Shown: positions 24,509-36,284 of the stretch, piece by piece
How the letters are laid out: each line of letters begins with the position of its first letter
How positions within the stretch are numbered: the first letter of the stretch is position 1
Source of the DNA: Eubacterium sp. UBA3279
Lineage (GTDB): Bacteria; Bacillota; Clostridia; Lachnospirales; Lachnospiraceae
Reading direction: 5' to 3'
NCBI GenBank assembly: GCA_002361775.1
Contig: DETV01000100.1
Span: 39,622 to 103,621, forward strand
DNA length: 64,000 nt
Program-made: the position numbers and the translations under genes
Notes under the pieces: model-generated
Database searches by the model: none
What the model saw: the letters and a program-made list of their open reading frames with translations, nothing else
Told to the model about the DNA's origin: nothing

Positions 24509-25699
24509 TTAGAAATCTTCTGCAAGCTGCTTAACCAGTCTTTTCGCAGCTTCTTTTGTATCCTCTGGAGAGCCAAAGGTGGAAAAACGAAAATATCCTT
24601 CCCCACATTTTCCAAATCCCTCTCCCGGTGTCCCAACCACCTGTATTTTTTCCAGCAGGTAATCGAAAAATTCCCAGCTTCCCATATTTCCCGGACATTT
24701 CATCCAGATATAGGGGGCATTTTTTCCTCCGCAGTACCAGATTCCCAGTTGATCCAGGGCTTCCATAAGACAGGCAGCGTTTTGTTTATATATTTTAATA
24801 TTCTCATGAATCTGCTTCTGTCCCTCTTCTGTAAAAATAGCGGCTGCTCCTTTTTGAATAATATAGGATACTCCATTTGTTTTTGTCGTCCTGTTGCGCA
24901 CCCACATATCATGAAGATTCATATCGTTGCGAATCAGTTTTTCAGGAATAATTGTATACCCGCATCTGGTACCGGTAAATCCGGCAGTTTTGGAAAGGGA
25001 ACAGATTTCAATGGCACAATTTTCAGCTCCCGGTATCTCGTAAATACTGTGGGGAATATTCTCATCTTCAATAAATGCTTCATAGGCGGCATCAAACAGA
25101 ATAATTGCTTCTGTTTTATTGGCATATTCTATCCACGCCTGTAATTGTTCCCGCTGAAATACAGCCCCGGTGGGATTGTTAGGAGAACAGATGTAAATAA
25201 TATCCGTTTGGATTGTTTCCGCCGGAAGAGGCAAAAATCCGTTTTCTTTTCCTGCCGGCATATGAATAATCTGATTTCCTGCAATGAGATTGGCGTCCAC
25301 ATATGCAGGATATGCAGGTTCCATAATAAGAACTGTTTTATGATTTCCAAAAAGATCCAAAATATCTCCCAATTCATCACTGGCTCCGCTGGAAACGAAT
25401 ACCTCTTCCGGTGAGATATTTACTCCCCTTCTCCTATAATAAGAGGCTATCACATTTCTCAGAGCCGGATCTCCACATTCCGGCATATAGCCGTGAAAAG
25501 TAGTTTGAACCGCCTGATCATCAACAGCTCTGTGGAGCGCCTGTATTACAGCATCACAGAGAGGAAGAGAAACATCGCCGATTCCCATTTTATACAAATG
25601 AGTTCCCGGATGTTCTTCCAGATAAGCTTTTGTTTTCTGAGCAATATTGTAAAACAAATAGGAATCTTTCAGATTTTTATAATTCATGTTTGGTATCAT
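24509..25699 (-). CDS. dapL: LL-diaminopimelate aminotransferase (DapL-like PLP enzyme)
   Basis: This 396-residue class I/II aminotransferase best fits DapL, which makes LL-diaminopimelate directly from tetrahydrodipicolinate for lysine and peptidoglycan. Supporting segments are the start MIPNMNYKNLKDSYLFYNIA, IGDVSLPLCDAVIQALH near 41-57, ICSPNNPTGAVF near 170-181, and the PLP-lysine motif SLSKTAGFTGTRCGY near 234-248. The ATG overlaps the purF stop (ATGA), so it is translated with purF and falls under the pyrG leader. Another glutamate-using aminotransferase cannot be fully excluded. Confidence 0.85.
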   Translation of the reverse strand: MIPNMNYKNLKDSYLFYNIAQKTKAYLEEHPGTHLYKMGIGDVSLPLCDAVIQALHRAVDDQAVQTTFHGYMPECGDPALRNVIASYYRRRGVNISPEEVFVSSGASDELGDILDLFGNHKTVLIMEPAYPAYVDANLIAGNQIIHMPAGKENGFLPLPAETIQTDIIYICSPNNPTGAVFQREQLQAWIEYANKTEAIILFDAAYEAFIEDENIPHSIYEIPGAENCAIEICSLSKTAGFTGTRCGYTIIPEKLIRNDMNLHDMWVRNRTTKTNGVSYIIQKGAAAIFTEEGQKQIHENIKIYKQNAACLMEALDQLGIWYCGGKNAPYIWMKCPGNMGSWEFFDYLLEKIQVVGTPGEGFGKCGEGYFRFSTFGSPEDTKEAAKRLVKQLAEDF

Positions 25700-27126
25700 T
25701 GTTCCTCTCCTTTTCTTTCCGATAATTTTCTTTCGAATCTGTCTTTTCGTATATCTGTAGGGATTTTTGTAGGATACTTTCCATTAAAGCAAGCCGCGCA
25801 GAAATGTTCCTGTTCCACCAGCCGGTGTAATTCTTCTACTGGAAGATATCCCAGAGAATCTGCGCCGATGATAGCTGCAATTTCTTCCATGGTATGATGA
25901 CAGGCAATCAGATTTTCTTCTGAATCAATATCTGTTCCATAATAGCAGGGATGCAAAAACGGCGGAGCCGATATTCTCATATGTATTTCTTTTGCCCCTG
26001 CCTCTCTGAGAAGATTCACAATCCGTTTACTTGTTGTTCCTCTCACTATAGAATCATCAATCAGCACAACTCTCTTCCCTTCCACTGTACTTTTCACAGG
26101 ACTCAGCTTAATCCTTACCTGATCCGTCCGCTCATTTTGTTCAGGAGAAATAAAAGTTCTTCCGATATATTTGTTTTTTACCAATCCGATACCATAAGGA
26201 ATACCGGAAGCTCTGGAAAACCCAAGAGCCGCATCCAGCCCGCTGTCCGGAACACCTATTACTATATCTGCCTGTACCGGGTATTTTTCTGCCAGCAATT
26301 CGCCTGCCTTCATTCTGGATGCGGCAACAGAAATCTGATCAATGACAGAATCCGGTCTTGCAAAATAAATATATTCAAAAATACAGGTTTTCTTATGCTG
26401 AGTATTACAGTGTTCTCTTCTGGATTCCACTCCTTTATCACTGAATACAAGAATTTCTCCTGGCAAAACATCCCGGATAAAAGAAGCGCCCACTGCAGAA
26501 ATAGCGCAACTTTCGGAAGCGATCACATAAGTTCCATCAGACATCTGCCCATAGCATAAAGGACGAAATCCATAGGGGTCTCTCACCGCAATCATTTTTG
26601 CGGAAGACATTAACACAAGAGAATACGCTCCTTCCAGAGAAACCATAGCCCGACTGACTGCCTCCTCTATACTGGATGCCAACAGACGTTCCCGGGTGAT
26701 CACATACGAAATCGTCTCTGTGTCACTGGTAGTATGAAATATTGCTCCCGATAATTCCAGTTGATCCCGAAGTTTCAGTGCATTGCTCAAATTTCCATTG
26801 TGTGCCAGCGCCATCTTTCCTTTTTGGTGATTCACTTCCATGGGCTGGCAATTATTTCTGGTATTTCCTCCTGTTGTTCCATATCTCACATGACCCACAG
26901 CCATATTCCCAGGAGAAAGACGGGCAAGAGCTTCCCGGGAAAATACCTCCCCTACAAGCCCCAGGTCTTTATAGGATGAAAAAACGCCATCATCGTTTAC
27001 CACAATCCCACAACTTTCCTGGCCTCTGTGCTGAAGGGCATACAGACCATAATATACCAGTTCTCCCAGTTGTTCTCTTTTATTTCCATATATGCCAAAT
27101 ACGCCGCATTCCTCATGAATTGCCAT
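25696..27126 (-). CDS. purF: Amidophosphoribosyltransferase
   Basis: This 476-residue enzyme transfers the glutamine amide to PRPP in the first committed step of purine synthesis. The short propeptide MAIHEE ends before Cys7 of CGVFGIYGN, the Ntn glutaminase nucleophile. The PRPP loop VVLIDDSIVRGTTS lies near 350. Cysteines in the NTQHKKTCIF segment, IACHHTMEEI and FCAACFNGKY match the [4Fe-4S]-type, O2-sensitive Bacillus class. It is unusual in being outside a purine operon: here it is the third gene of pyrG-glmS-purF-dapL, all glutamine-amide users except the last. Confidence 0.96.
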   Translation of the reverse strand: MAIHEECGVFGIYGNKREQLGELVYYGLYALQHRGQESCGIVVNDDGVFSSYKDLGLVGEVFSREALARLSPGNMAVGHVRYGTTGGNTRNNCQPMEVNHQKGKMALAHNGNLSNALKLRDQLELSGAIFHTTSDTETISYVITRERLLASSIEEAVSRAMVSLEGAYSLVLMSSAKMIAVRDPYGFRPLCYGQMSDGTYVIASESCAISAVGASFIRDVLPGEILVFSDKGVESRREHCNTQHKKTCIFEYIYFARPDSVIDQISVAASRMKAGELLAEKYPVQADIVIGVPDSGLDAALGFSRASGIPYGIGLVKNKYIGRTFISPEQNERTDQVRIKLSPVKSTVEGKRVVLIDDSIVRGTTSKRIVNLLREAGAKEIHMRISAPPFLHPCYYGTDIDSEENLIACHHTMEEIAAIIGADSLGYLPVEELHRLVEQEHFCAACFNGKYPTKIPTDIRKDRFERKLSERKGEEQ

Positions 27127-27147
27127 GATTTTTTCCTCCTTAACGAC

Positions 27148-28986
27148 TCACTCCACAGTTACAGATTTTGCCAGATTTCTTGGCTTATCAATATCGCATC
27201 CTCTGTTTAATGCCACATAATAAGCATACAACTGTAAGGGAACCACACCCAGTACCGGCTGTAAAACAGGGTGTACTTTGGGAATTACGAACAAATCTGT
27301 GGCCTGATCTTTTATAACCGGGGCAGTCTCTTCTGTAGCCAGACCGATTACCCTGGCTCCCCGGGACTTCACTTCCACAATATTGGATAAGGTTTTTTCT
27401 ATAAGGGGAGCATATGTTGCCAGTGCAATTACCAGCGTTCCCGGCTCAATCAGAGAAATCGTTCCATGCTTCAATTCTCCTGCTGCATAAGATTCGGAAT
27501 GAATATATGAAATCTCTTTTAATTTCAGAGAACCTTCCAATCCCAACGCATAATCCAGATTACGGCCAATATAGAAAACGCTGCTGTGATTAAAATATTT
27601 TGCTGCTGTTTTTTGAAATTCATCCACATCATCCAGTACTCTTTGGATTTTTTCCGGAAGCTGCAAAAGACCGTTAACAATCTCTCCATATTCTTTTTCC
27701 CCTATCCGCTGTAACCGTTCTCCGTAATATACGGCAAACATAACTAACAGCACCATCTGGGTAGTATAGGCTTTTGTTGTAGCTACGGCAATTTCCGGTC
27801 CTGCCCAGGTATACAAAACCACATCCGACTCTCTGGCAATGGAACTTCCCATCACATTGACAATCGAAAGTACCTTGGCGCCCTGTTTTTTTGCTTCTCG
27901 TAAAGCTGCCATGGAATCCAGTGTTTCCCCTGACTGACTGATTACAATAACCAGTGTTGATTCACCCAACAATGGTTCACTATATCGAAATTCTGATGCC
28001 AGACATGCTTCTGTGGGAATATGCAACATTTTTTCCAGTGTATATTTTCCTATCATTCCCACATGATAGGCGGATCCACAGGCAACAATATAAATCCGGG
28101 TAATATTTTCAAGGAAATCGCCTGCCTGTTCCAGTTCTTCCAGACAAATTTTTCCCTCCATTATGCGCGGTGAAATTGTTTTTTGAACTGCTTCTGGCTG
28201 TTCCATAATTTCTTTTAACATAAAATGAGAATATCCGCCTTTTTCTGCTGCCGCCACATCCCAGGCAACCGTATGGATAATTTTTTCTGCCAGACAGCGA
28301 TCACTGTCAAAAATCTGCACCTGATCTGCAGTAAGTACAGCCACTTCATCATCCTCCAGATAAGTGACTTTTCTTGTATGCGCCAAAAGAGCAGTTACAT
28401 CTGAAGCGATATAATTTCCATCCGTACCATATCCGATAAGTAAAGGCGCATCTTTTCGTGCCGCCAGCATCTGTCCGGGACAGTCCGAACAGAGAATTCC
28501 CATAGCATAAGCTCCCTTAATACGATGCAGTACTTTATAGACAGCATCCATCAGATTGTTATATTTTTTATAATAGTACTCCAGCAATTGTACAATTACT
28601 TCTGTATCAGTATCAGAAGTAAAATGAATACCTTTTTTTATCAGAGAATTCTTGATTTCCAGATAATTTTCTATGATTCCATTATGAACAACCGCAATTT
28701 TTCCTTCCTGCCCCACATGAGGATGAGCATTCTGATCGTTAGCTTCTCCGTGAGTTGCCCAACGGGTATGACCAATTCCTATTTTCCCCCGCAACGGCTT
28801 TTCTTCACTTAAATGTGATTCCAAAACCGCCAGACGGCCTTTACTCTTTTTTACCTGCAATTCTCCTTCCGGTGAAACGATAGCCACACCGGCAGAATCA
28901 TATCCTCTGTATTCCAGTCTTTTCAGTCCTTCTACTAAAATAGATACAGCTTCTTTATCTCCTGCAAAACCAATGATTCCACACAT
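27148..28986 (-). CDS. glmS: Glutamine:fructose-6-phosphate aminotransferase (isomerizing)
   Basis: This 612-residue enzyme makes glucosamine-6-phosphate for cell-wall amino sugars. Cys2 (MCGIIGFAG) is the Ntn glutaminase nucleophile; LEYRGYDSAGVAI follows. Two SIS sugar-isomerase domains (about residues 285-420 and 455-600) include VISQSGETLDSMAALREAK, and the conserved C-terminus DIDKPRNLAKSVTVE is intact. It starts three bases after the pyrG stop, so the two are coupled. No glmS ribozyme can fit in that gap, and none of its conserved core is visible, so control must come from the pyrG leader. Confidence 0.97.
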   Translation of the reverse strand: MCGIIGFAGDKEAVSILVEGLKRLEYRGYDSAGVAIVSPEGELQVKKSKGRLAVLESHLSEEKPLRGKIGIGHTRWATHGEANDQNAHPHVGQEGKIAVVHNGIIENYLEIKNSLIKKGIHFTSDTDTEVIVQLLEYYYKKYNNLMDAVYKVLHRIKGAYAMGILCSDCPGQMLAARKDAPLLIGYGTDGNYIASDVTALLAHTRKVTYLEDDEVAVLTADQVQIFDSDRCLAEKIIHTVAWDVAAAEKGGYSHFMLKEIMEQPEAVQKTISPRIMEGKICLEELEQAGDFLENITRIYIVACGSAYHVGMIGKYTLEKMLHIPTEACLASEFRYSEPLLGESTLVIVISQSGETLDSMAALREAKKQGAKVLSIVNVMGSSIARESDVVLYTWAGPEIAVATTKAYTTQMVLLVMFAVYYGERLQRIGEKEYGEIVNGLLQLPEKIQRVLDDVDEFQKTAAKYFNHSSVFYIGRNLDYALGLEGSLKLKEISYIHSESYAAGELKHGTISLIEPGTLVIALATYAPLIEKTLSNIVEVKSRGARVIGLATEETAPVIKDQATDLFVIPKVHPVLQPVLGVVPLQLYAYYVALNRGCDIDKPRNLAKSVTVE

Positions 28987-28989
28987 ATT

Positions 28990-30636
<1,647 letters not shown>

Positions 30637-30642
30637 TTATGC

Positions 30643-30697
30643 AAAAAAGGCAAAAACGCCTTTAAGTTTATAAAACTTAAAGACGCCTTTGCCTTTA
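30643..30697 (-). promoter_or_regulatory. pyrG leader attenuator with ANTAR-type hexaloop hairpin
   Basis: At the predicted 5' end of the transcript, TAAAGGC and GTCTTTA pair around the six-base loop AAAGGC (30678-30697; loop 30685-30690, A at position 1 and G at position 4). Starting two bases inside that hairpin, GGCAAAGGCGTC plus TTTAAGTTT pairs fully with AAACTTAAA plus GGCGTTTTTGCC to form a 21-bp terminator followed by TTTTTT (30643-30693). The two structures exclude each other. Confidence 0.85.
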
Positions 30698-30705
30698 CGC
30701 GTGCT

Positions 30706-30734
30706 ATTTTACAACGCTATTGGCATCTTGTCAA
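30706..30734 (-). promoter_or_regulatory. pyrG operon promoter
   Basis: Perfect TTGACA (30729-30734) and TAAAAT (30706-30711) with a 17-base spacer. The predicted start at about 30698-30700 is at the first base of the hexaloop hairpin. Confidence 0.85.
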
Positions 30735-30741
30735 TTATTTT

Positions 30742-32322
30742 TTATTTTCCACTATCACCATAATTGGAGAGTACCCTTGCAGAAGGATCATTTACATCGC
30801 ATCCTTCCCAGTTTTTGTTCGGCATCCAAAAATCTTTCACCATCTCTGACTGACCGGGATAATATTTTTCAAATATTTCTCTGTATAGCAATGATTCTTT
30901 TGTAAACGGACGGGCATGGGTATATTGCAAAGACCGTTCTTTCAATTCCTCATCGGTATAACATTTCTCTGCATATTTTTTCAGATCATCCACCATAGAA
31001 TGACCCACTGCATCAGAAAATGCAGCTTTTTCTCTCCATAAAATATCATCCGGAAGATATTGTTTCCCTTCAAAAGCATGACGGAGAAGATATTTCCCTT
31101 TTCCGTAGATATTCATTTTCTTTTCGGGCTGAATTGCCATCACATATTTCACAAAATCAAGATCTCCGAAAGGTACTCTGGCTTCCAGTGAATTTACAGA
31201 AATGCATCGATCTGCACGAAGAACATCATACATATGTAATTCCCGGATTCTTTTTTGAGATTCTTCCTGAAACGCTTCTGCATCCGGAGCAAAATCTGTA
31301 TATTTATATCCAAACAGTTCATCCGATATTTCTCCGGTTAAAAGAACACGGATATCTGTATTTTCGTGGATTGCCTTACATACCAAATACATTCCCATAG
31401 AAGCGCGTATTGTAGTGATATCATAGGTTCCCAAAATCTGTATTACCCTTTCTAAAGATTCCACTACCTCATCTGGAGTCATATACACTTCCGTATGTTC
31501 GCTTCCTATATAATCGGCCACCTGTTTTGCATATTTCAGATCAATAGCATCTTCACTCATACCAATGGCAAACGTCCGAATAGGTTCTTTGCTTTTTCTG
31601 GCTGCTATGGCGCATACCAGAGAGGAATCCAGACCACCCGAAAGAAGAAAGCCTACTTTTGCATCTGCCACAAGACGTTTTTCCACACCGGCTATTAATT
31701 TATCATGAATATTCTGGCATACCGTTTCCAGATCATCACTGATTACCGTATCTGTCCTGGCAATATCGCAATAACAGACAAAAGAACCATTTTTGTAATA
31801 ATATCCCGGAGGAAAGGGCATTATCTTTTTTGTCAGATTTATAAGATTTTTAGCTTCACTGGCAAAAAGAATCACTCCCTTTTCATCATATCCATAGTAA
31901 AGTGGGCGGATACCAATGGGATCTCTGGCAGCAATATATTCTCCTGCATCACCGTCATAGATGATGCAGGCAAATTCAGCATCCAGCATGGAAAACATCT
32001 CGGTTCCATACTTTTTGTACAGAGGCAAAAGTATTTCACAGTCGGATTCACTTTCAAAGGAATATTCTGAAGATAGTTCTTCTCTGATTTTTTCAAATCC
32101 GTAGATTTCCCCGTTACAAACCACGTAATTTTTTCCCAACCTGAAAGGCTGCATTCCGGAAGGAGTAAGACCCATAATCGCCAGACGGTGAAATCCCAAA
32201 AATCCTTTTCCTGTATCAACGATCCGGCTGTCATCCGGTCCTCTGGAAATTGTCTGATCAAACCCTTCTTTAAATTTATCCATATCCACACCGGGACCAC
32301 AATAGCCCATGATCGAACACAT
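30742..32322 (-). CDS. asnB: Glutamine-hydrolysing asparagine synthase
   Basis: This 526-residue enzyme makes asparagine from aspartate, ATP and glutamine. Cys2 of MCSIMGYCGPG is the glutaminase nucleophile, with RGPDDSRIVDTGKGFLGFHR following; the synthetase domain holds the ATP pyrophosphatase loop LLSGGLDSSLVCAIAA near 235 and EISDELFGYKYTDFAP. It is the last gene of glnN-amtB-asnB, 25 bases after amtB. Length is close to the E. coli AsnB type. Its stop lies just upstream of the pyrG promoter. Confidence 0.95.
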   Translation of the reverse strand: MCSIMGYCGPGVDMDKFKEGFDQTISRGPDDSRIVDTGKGFLGFHRLAIMGLTPSGMQPFRLGKNYVVCNGEIYGFEKIREELSSEYSFESESDCEILLPLYKKYGTEMFSMLDAEFACIIYDGDAGEYIAARDPIGIRPLYYGYDEKGVILFASEAKNLINLTKKIMPFPPGYYYKNGSFVCYCDIARTDTVISDDLETVCQNIHDKLIAGVEKRLVADAKVGFLLSGGLDSSLVCAIAARKSKEPIRTFAIGMSEDAIDLKYAKQVADYIGSEHTEVYMTPDEVVESLERVIQILGTYDITTIRASMGMYLVCKAIHENTDIRVLLTGEISDELFGYKYTDFAPDAEAFQEESQKRIRELHMYDVLRADRCISVNSLEARVPFGDLDFVKYVMAIQPEKKMNIYGKGKYLLRHAFEGKQYLPDDILWREKAAFSDAVGHSMVDDLKKYAEKCYTDEELKERSLQYTHARPFTKESLLYREIFEKYYPGQSEMVKDFWMPNKNWEGCDVNDPSARVLSNYGDSGK

Positions 32323-32347
32323 AACTTTGTACCTCCATGAAAATAAC

Positions 32348-34060
32348 TTATTCTACATCCTGTAAAGCATCATAACCTTCTTCTCCGGTTCTGATTTTTA
32401 CCACGTTTTCCACATCGTAGACAAAGATTTTACCATCGCCAATATGTCCCGTATACAGAACTTTTTTTGCTGTCTCAATTACCTTTCGCACCGGTACTTC
32501 ACTTACCACCATTTCCACCTGTACTTTTGGAAGAAGATTTGCTTCCACCTGTATACCACGATAATATTCCGGTTTTCCTTTCTGCACGCCGCAGCCCAGA
32601 ACATGAGAGACTGTCATACCTGTAATCCCAATATCCATCATGGCAGATTTTAATCTCTCAAAGCGGGATTCTTTGCATACGATTTCTACTTTTGTAAATT
32701 TAGGACTTCCTTCCTCAAAAGAATCCATCTTCTTCACAGGAACTGCCTCTGCCACAGGAACGTCACCGGTAACAACAACAGGCGCCTGATCTGTTTCTTC
32801 CGCAAGAATATCCGGAAGCATTGCAAAGCCGGCATACGCCGTCAAAAGACCGTGTTCAGAAATATCCAGTCCGGCAATTTCATCTTCTGCATCTGCCCGC
32901 AGACCAATGGTATATTTTATGGCAAGAAATACAATTGTAATGATCACAGTTACATAAAGCGCTACAGAAAGGACTCCAAGAACCTGGATTCCTAAAAAAT
33001 GAAATCCACCGCCATAAAACAGTCCGGCTTCTGTTGTCACACCTGTGGCAAATAAACCAGTCAGAAGAGTTCCTGCTGCTCCACAGACACAATGTACGGA
33101 AATTGCCCCAACCGGATCGTCAATTTTTGCCACTTTATCAAAAAACTCTACTGCCAGAACTACCAGAATACCACAAACAATACCGGTAACTGCGGCGCCG
33201 ATTCCATTTTCCGCATCACATCCTGCGGTTATGCCTACAAGACCAGCCAATGCTGCGTTATATGTCATGGAAACATCCGGTTTTTTATAACGGATCCATG
33301 TGAAAATCAGAGTAACACAGCAGGCAACGGCTGCCGCCATATTCGTATTAAAAAATACTCGTCCTGCGGTTTCCATCAGCGCATCACTGTCCATACCTAC
33401 TGTAGAAGCGCCGTTAAATCCAAACCAGCAAAACCAGAGAATAAATACACCAAGAGCTGCGAAAGTCAGGTTATGTCCCAAAATTGCATTTGGTTTACCA
33501 TTTTTATCATATTTACCAATACGGGGTCCAAGAATCTTGGCACCGATCAATGCGCAGATGCCTCCTACCATATGAACAGCCGTTGAACCGGCAAAATCAT
33601 GAAAGCCCAACTGGGAAAGCCAGCCGCCACCCCAGATCCAATGTCCGGAAACAGGATAAATCAAAAGAGAAATTGCAGCGGAATACACACAGTATGCGCT
33701 GAATTTTGTACGTTCTGCCATGGCTCCTGATACGATTGTGGCAGATGTGGCACAAAATACTGTCTGAAAAACCACAAATGCCCACAGCGGTACACCGGAG
33801 GGTAAAATATGACTGTAATCTCCCTGAATGAATGGATCGAATCCTCCTAAAATTCCATTTCCGCTTCCAAACATTAATCCAAATCCGATCAGCCAAAATG
33901 CAGGGGTACCGATACAAAAATCCATCAGGTTTTTCATAAGGATATTTCCCGTATTCTTTGCTCTGGTAAATCCCGCTTCACACATTGAAAATCCTGCCTG
34001 CATAAAAAATACCAGCGCGGCTCCAAGTAAAACCCAAATTGTATTTACAGAACTATACAT
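32348..34060 (-). CDS. amtB: Ammonium transporter fused to a PII signalling domain
   Basis: Residues 1 to about 420 form an Amt/Rh channel: AGFSMCEAGFTRAKNTGNILMKN and DFAGSTAVHMVGG segments and about eleven hydrophobic helices. After a short linker with VPVAEAVPVKKMDSF, residues 455-570 are a complete PII (GlnB/GlnK) domain with KFTKVEIVCKESRFERLK, the T-loop start PEYYRGIQVEAN and GDGKIFVYDV...IRTGEEGYDAL. The T-loop Tyr51 uridylylation site of GlnB is replaced (AEYMVD becomes IQVEAN). The fusion suggests built-in gating of ammonium uptake by ATP/ADP or 2-oxoglutarate. The ATG at 34060 suits the AAGGGAG site better than the GTG at 34069. Confidence 0.93.
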   Translation of the reverse strand: MYSSVNTIWVLLGAALVFFMQAGFSMCEAGFTRAKNTGNILMKNLMDFCIGTPAFWLIGFGLMFGSGNGILGGFDPFIQGDYSHILPSGVPLWAFVVFQTVFCATSATIVSGAMAERTKFSAYCVYSAAISLLIYPVSGHWIWGGGWLSQLGFHDFAGSTAVHMVGGICALIGAKILGPRIGKYDKNGKPNAILGHNLTFAALGVFILWFCWFGFNGASTVGMDSDALMETAGRVFFNTNMAAAVACCVTLIFTWIRYKKPDVSMTYNAALAGLVGITAGCDAENGIGAAVTGIVCGILVVLAVEFFDKVAKIDDPVGAISVHCVCGAAGTLLTGLFATGVTTEAGLFYGGGFHFLGIQVLGVLSVALYVTVIITIVFLAIKYTIGLRADAEDEIAGLDISEHGLLTAYAGFAMLPDILAEETDQAPVVVTGDVPVAEAVPVKKMDSFEEGSPKFTKVEIVCKESRFERLKSAMMDIGITGMTVSHVLGCGVQKGKPEYYRGIQVEANLLPKVQVEMVVSEVPVRKVIETAKKVLYTGHIGDGKIFVYDVENVVKIRTGEEGYDALQDVE

Positions 34061-34094
34061 AACAACCACTCCCTTGTTCTTTTTATTTTAAATT

Positions 34095-36191
34095 TTATCT
34101 TACACTAAACAGCAATTCTCCATATGTGGGGAAGGGCCAATATTTTTTTGCTGTTACAGTTTCAGCTTCATCACAGGCAACACGAAGTTCACTCATCCTG
34201 TTCAGTACCACATCCCTGATCCGACAGGATTCATCCACAATATCTGAAGCATCCTGAATCATGATCAGTGCATTTTCCAGCGCATCGGTACGAATCGCCA
34301 TCTGATCTGTCAGTGTAGAAAGTTTTCGTATCATTCCAGTTTCATAGCTGCATGACAATGTGGAATCGACTGCTTTTTTCGCTGCTGAGGTTTTTGCCAG
34401 TTCCATAGCGTAAGTCTCCACTGCCGGAATAATCTCTTTTTTGACCATATCCACCATGGTATTTGCCTCGATCACAATTGTTTTACAGTAATTATCCAAC
34501 ATGATCTCACATCTGGAATGCAGCTCCGCTTCTGAAAATACCTTATGAGAAGTAAGCATTTTTACATTTTTTTCATCCAGCAGATGAGGCATACAATCTG
34601 GTGTGGTAGGATAGTTTTTTAATCCTCTTTTCTCCGTCGCTTCCTGAATCCATGTATTGTCATAACCATTCCCGTTAAATATAATTCTTTTATGATCTTT
34701 GATGGTTTTTCGAATCATTTCATGAAGAGTATCTTCAAAGTTTTCCGCTTTTTCCAGCCGGTCCGCATATATTTTCAGGCTTTCAGCCACAGCGCTGTTT
34801 AACATCATATTGGCACATGCGATACTGTTGGATGATCCCAGCATACGGAATTCGAATTTGTTTCCTGTAAAAGCAAAAGGTGAAGTACGGTTACGGTCTG
34901 TGGTATCTCTGTTAAACTTTGGAAGAACGTCCACACCCAATTTCATCTGTGTTTTTTGTGTTCCCGCATAAGGGATATCTTTTTCAATCGCTTCCAGAAC
35001 ACCGTTCAGTTCATCCCCCAGAAACATAGATACAACAGCAGGAGGCGCTTCATTTGCTCCCAGACGGTGATCATTTCCTGCTGTGGCTACAGAAAGACGA
35101 AGAAGATCCTGATAATCATCTACCGCTTTGATCACTGCACACAGAAACAACAGAAACTGCGCATTTTCATAAGGAGTCTCTCCTGGAGATAAAAGATTTA
35201 CTCCTGTATCGGTAGCCAGTGACCAGTTATTATGTTTTCCGCTTCCATTTACCCCTGCAAATGGTTTTTCATGAAGCAGACAGACCAGTCCATGTTTAGC
35301 GGCTACCTTTTGCATGATCTCCATAGTCAACTGATTATGGTCTGTGGCAATATTGGTTGTTGTATAAACAGGAGCCAGTTCATGCTGTGCAGGAGCTACC
35401 TCATTGTGCTGTGTTTTTGCAAGAATACCCAATTTCCACAATTCCTGATTCAATTCTTCCATATAAGCTTCTACTCTGGGTTTGATCACTCCAAAATAGT
35501 GGTCGTCCATCTCCTGTCCCTTAGGTGGTTTGGCTCCGAATAAAGTTCGTCCTGTAAACTGAATATCTTTTCGCTGATCATACATTTCTTTTGTGATCAG
35601 GAAATATTCCTGCTCCGGTCCTACAGAAGTATGAACGCATTTTACATCCTGATTTCCAAAAAGACGAAGGATTCGAAGAGCCTGTTTATTTAACGCTTTC
35701 ATAGAACGAAGTAACGGAGTTTTCTTATCCAGCGCTTCGCCTCCATAAGAACAAAATGCAGTGGGAATGCAAAGAGTTTTTCCCTTGATAAAGGCATAAG
35801 ATGTGGGATCCCATGCAGTATATCCTCTTGCCTCAAAGGTGGCACGCAAACCTCCGGAAGGAAAAGAAGAAGCATCCGGTTCTCCTTTAATCAGTTCTTT
35901 ACCGGAAAATTCCATAATCACTCCCCCATCCGGTGAGGGGGAAATAAAACTATCGTGCTTTTCAGCAGTAATGCCAGTCAACGGTTGAAACCAATGGGTA
36001 TAATGTGTAGCTCCATGTGCCACAGCCCATTCTTTCATAGCTTCAGCCACTGTGTCGGCCACTCGCTCATCCAGCTTTGCTCCCTCGTCAATAGTTTTTC
36101 TCAGGGATCGATAAACCTTTGCCGATAAATTTGCTTTCATTACTCTGTCATCAAATACAAGACAACCAAAATACTCTGAAACATTTTTCAT
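34095..36191 (-). CDS. glnN: Type III glutamine synthetase (GlnN)
   Basis: This 698-residue protein is a GSIII enzyme, the long class common in Bacteroides and gut clostridia, making glutamine from glutamate, ammonia and ATP. Class marks are [19 protein letters not shown] near residues 80-98, GPEQEYFLI near 190-198, [18 protein letters not shown] near 263-280 and [10 protein letters not shown] near 318-327. It heads the glnN-amtB-asnB operon. AGGAGGAG precedes its ATG. The 190-base leader carries two terminators in series, each with its own hexaloop hairpin, suggesting tight antitermination control. Confidence 0.97.
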   Translation of the reverse strand: MKNVSEYFGCLVFDDRVMKANLSAKVYRSLRKTIDEGAKLDERVADTVAEAMKEWAVAHGATHYTHWFQPLTGITAEKHDSFISPSPDGGVIMEFSGKELIKGEPDASSFPSGGLRATFEARGYTAWDPTSYAFIKGKTLCIPTAFCSYGGEALDKKTPLLRSMKALNKQALRILRLFGNQDVKCVHTSVGPEQEYFLITKEMYDQRKDIQFTGRTLFGAKPPKGQEMDDHYFGVIKPRVEAYMEELNQELWKLGILAKTQHNEVAPAQHELAPVYTTTNIATDHNQLTMEIMQKVAAKHGLVCLLHEKPFAGVNGSGKHNNWSLATDTGVNLLSPGETPYENAQFLLFLCAVIKAVDDYQDLLRLSVATAGNDHRLGANEAPPAVVSMFLGDELNGVLEAIEKDIPYAGTQKTQMKLGVDVLPKFNRDTTDRNRTSPFAFTGNKFEFRMLGSSNSIACANMMLNSAVAESLKIYADRLEKAENFEDTLHEMIRKTIKDHKRIIFNGNGYDNTWIQEATEKRGLKNYPTTPDCMPHLLDEKNVKMLTSHKVFSEAELHSRCEIMLDNYCKTIVIEANTMVDMVKKEIIPAVETYAMELAKTSAAKKAVDSTLSCSYETGMIRKLSTLTDQMAIRTDALENALIMIQDASDIVDESCRIRDVVLNRMSELRVACDEAETVTAKKYWPFPTYGELLFSVR

Positions 36192-36214
36192 ACTAACTCC
36201 TCCTTACTTTTATC

Positions 36215-36267
36215 AAAAAAGGCAGGGATACCTTTCACATAAACACATGAAAGACACCCTTGCCTTT
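36215..36267 (-). promoter_or_regulatory. glnN leader attenuator 2 (hexaloop hairpin plus terminator)
   Basis: AAAGGC and GTCTTT pair around the loop AAGGGT (36250-36267; A at position 1, G at position 4). The same bases can instead form a stem of about 18 bp with one mismatch, AAGGCAAGGGTGTCTTTCA against TGAAAGGTATCCCTGCCTT, followed by TTTTTT. It lies 24 bases upstream of the glnN start. Confidence 0.8.
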
Positions 36268-36284
36268 TCCGGAAATATAAGATG

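Noticed and set aside
28987..28989. glmS ribozyme upstream of glmS
   Set aside because: Only three bases separate pyrG and glmS, and no ribozyme core is visible in the end of pyrG.
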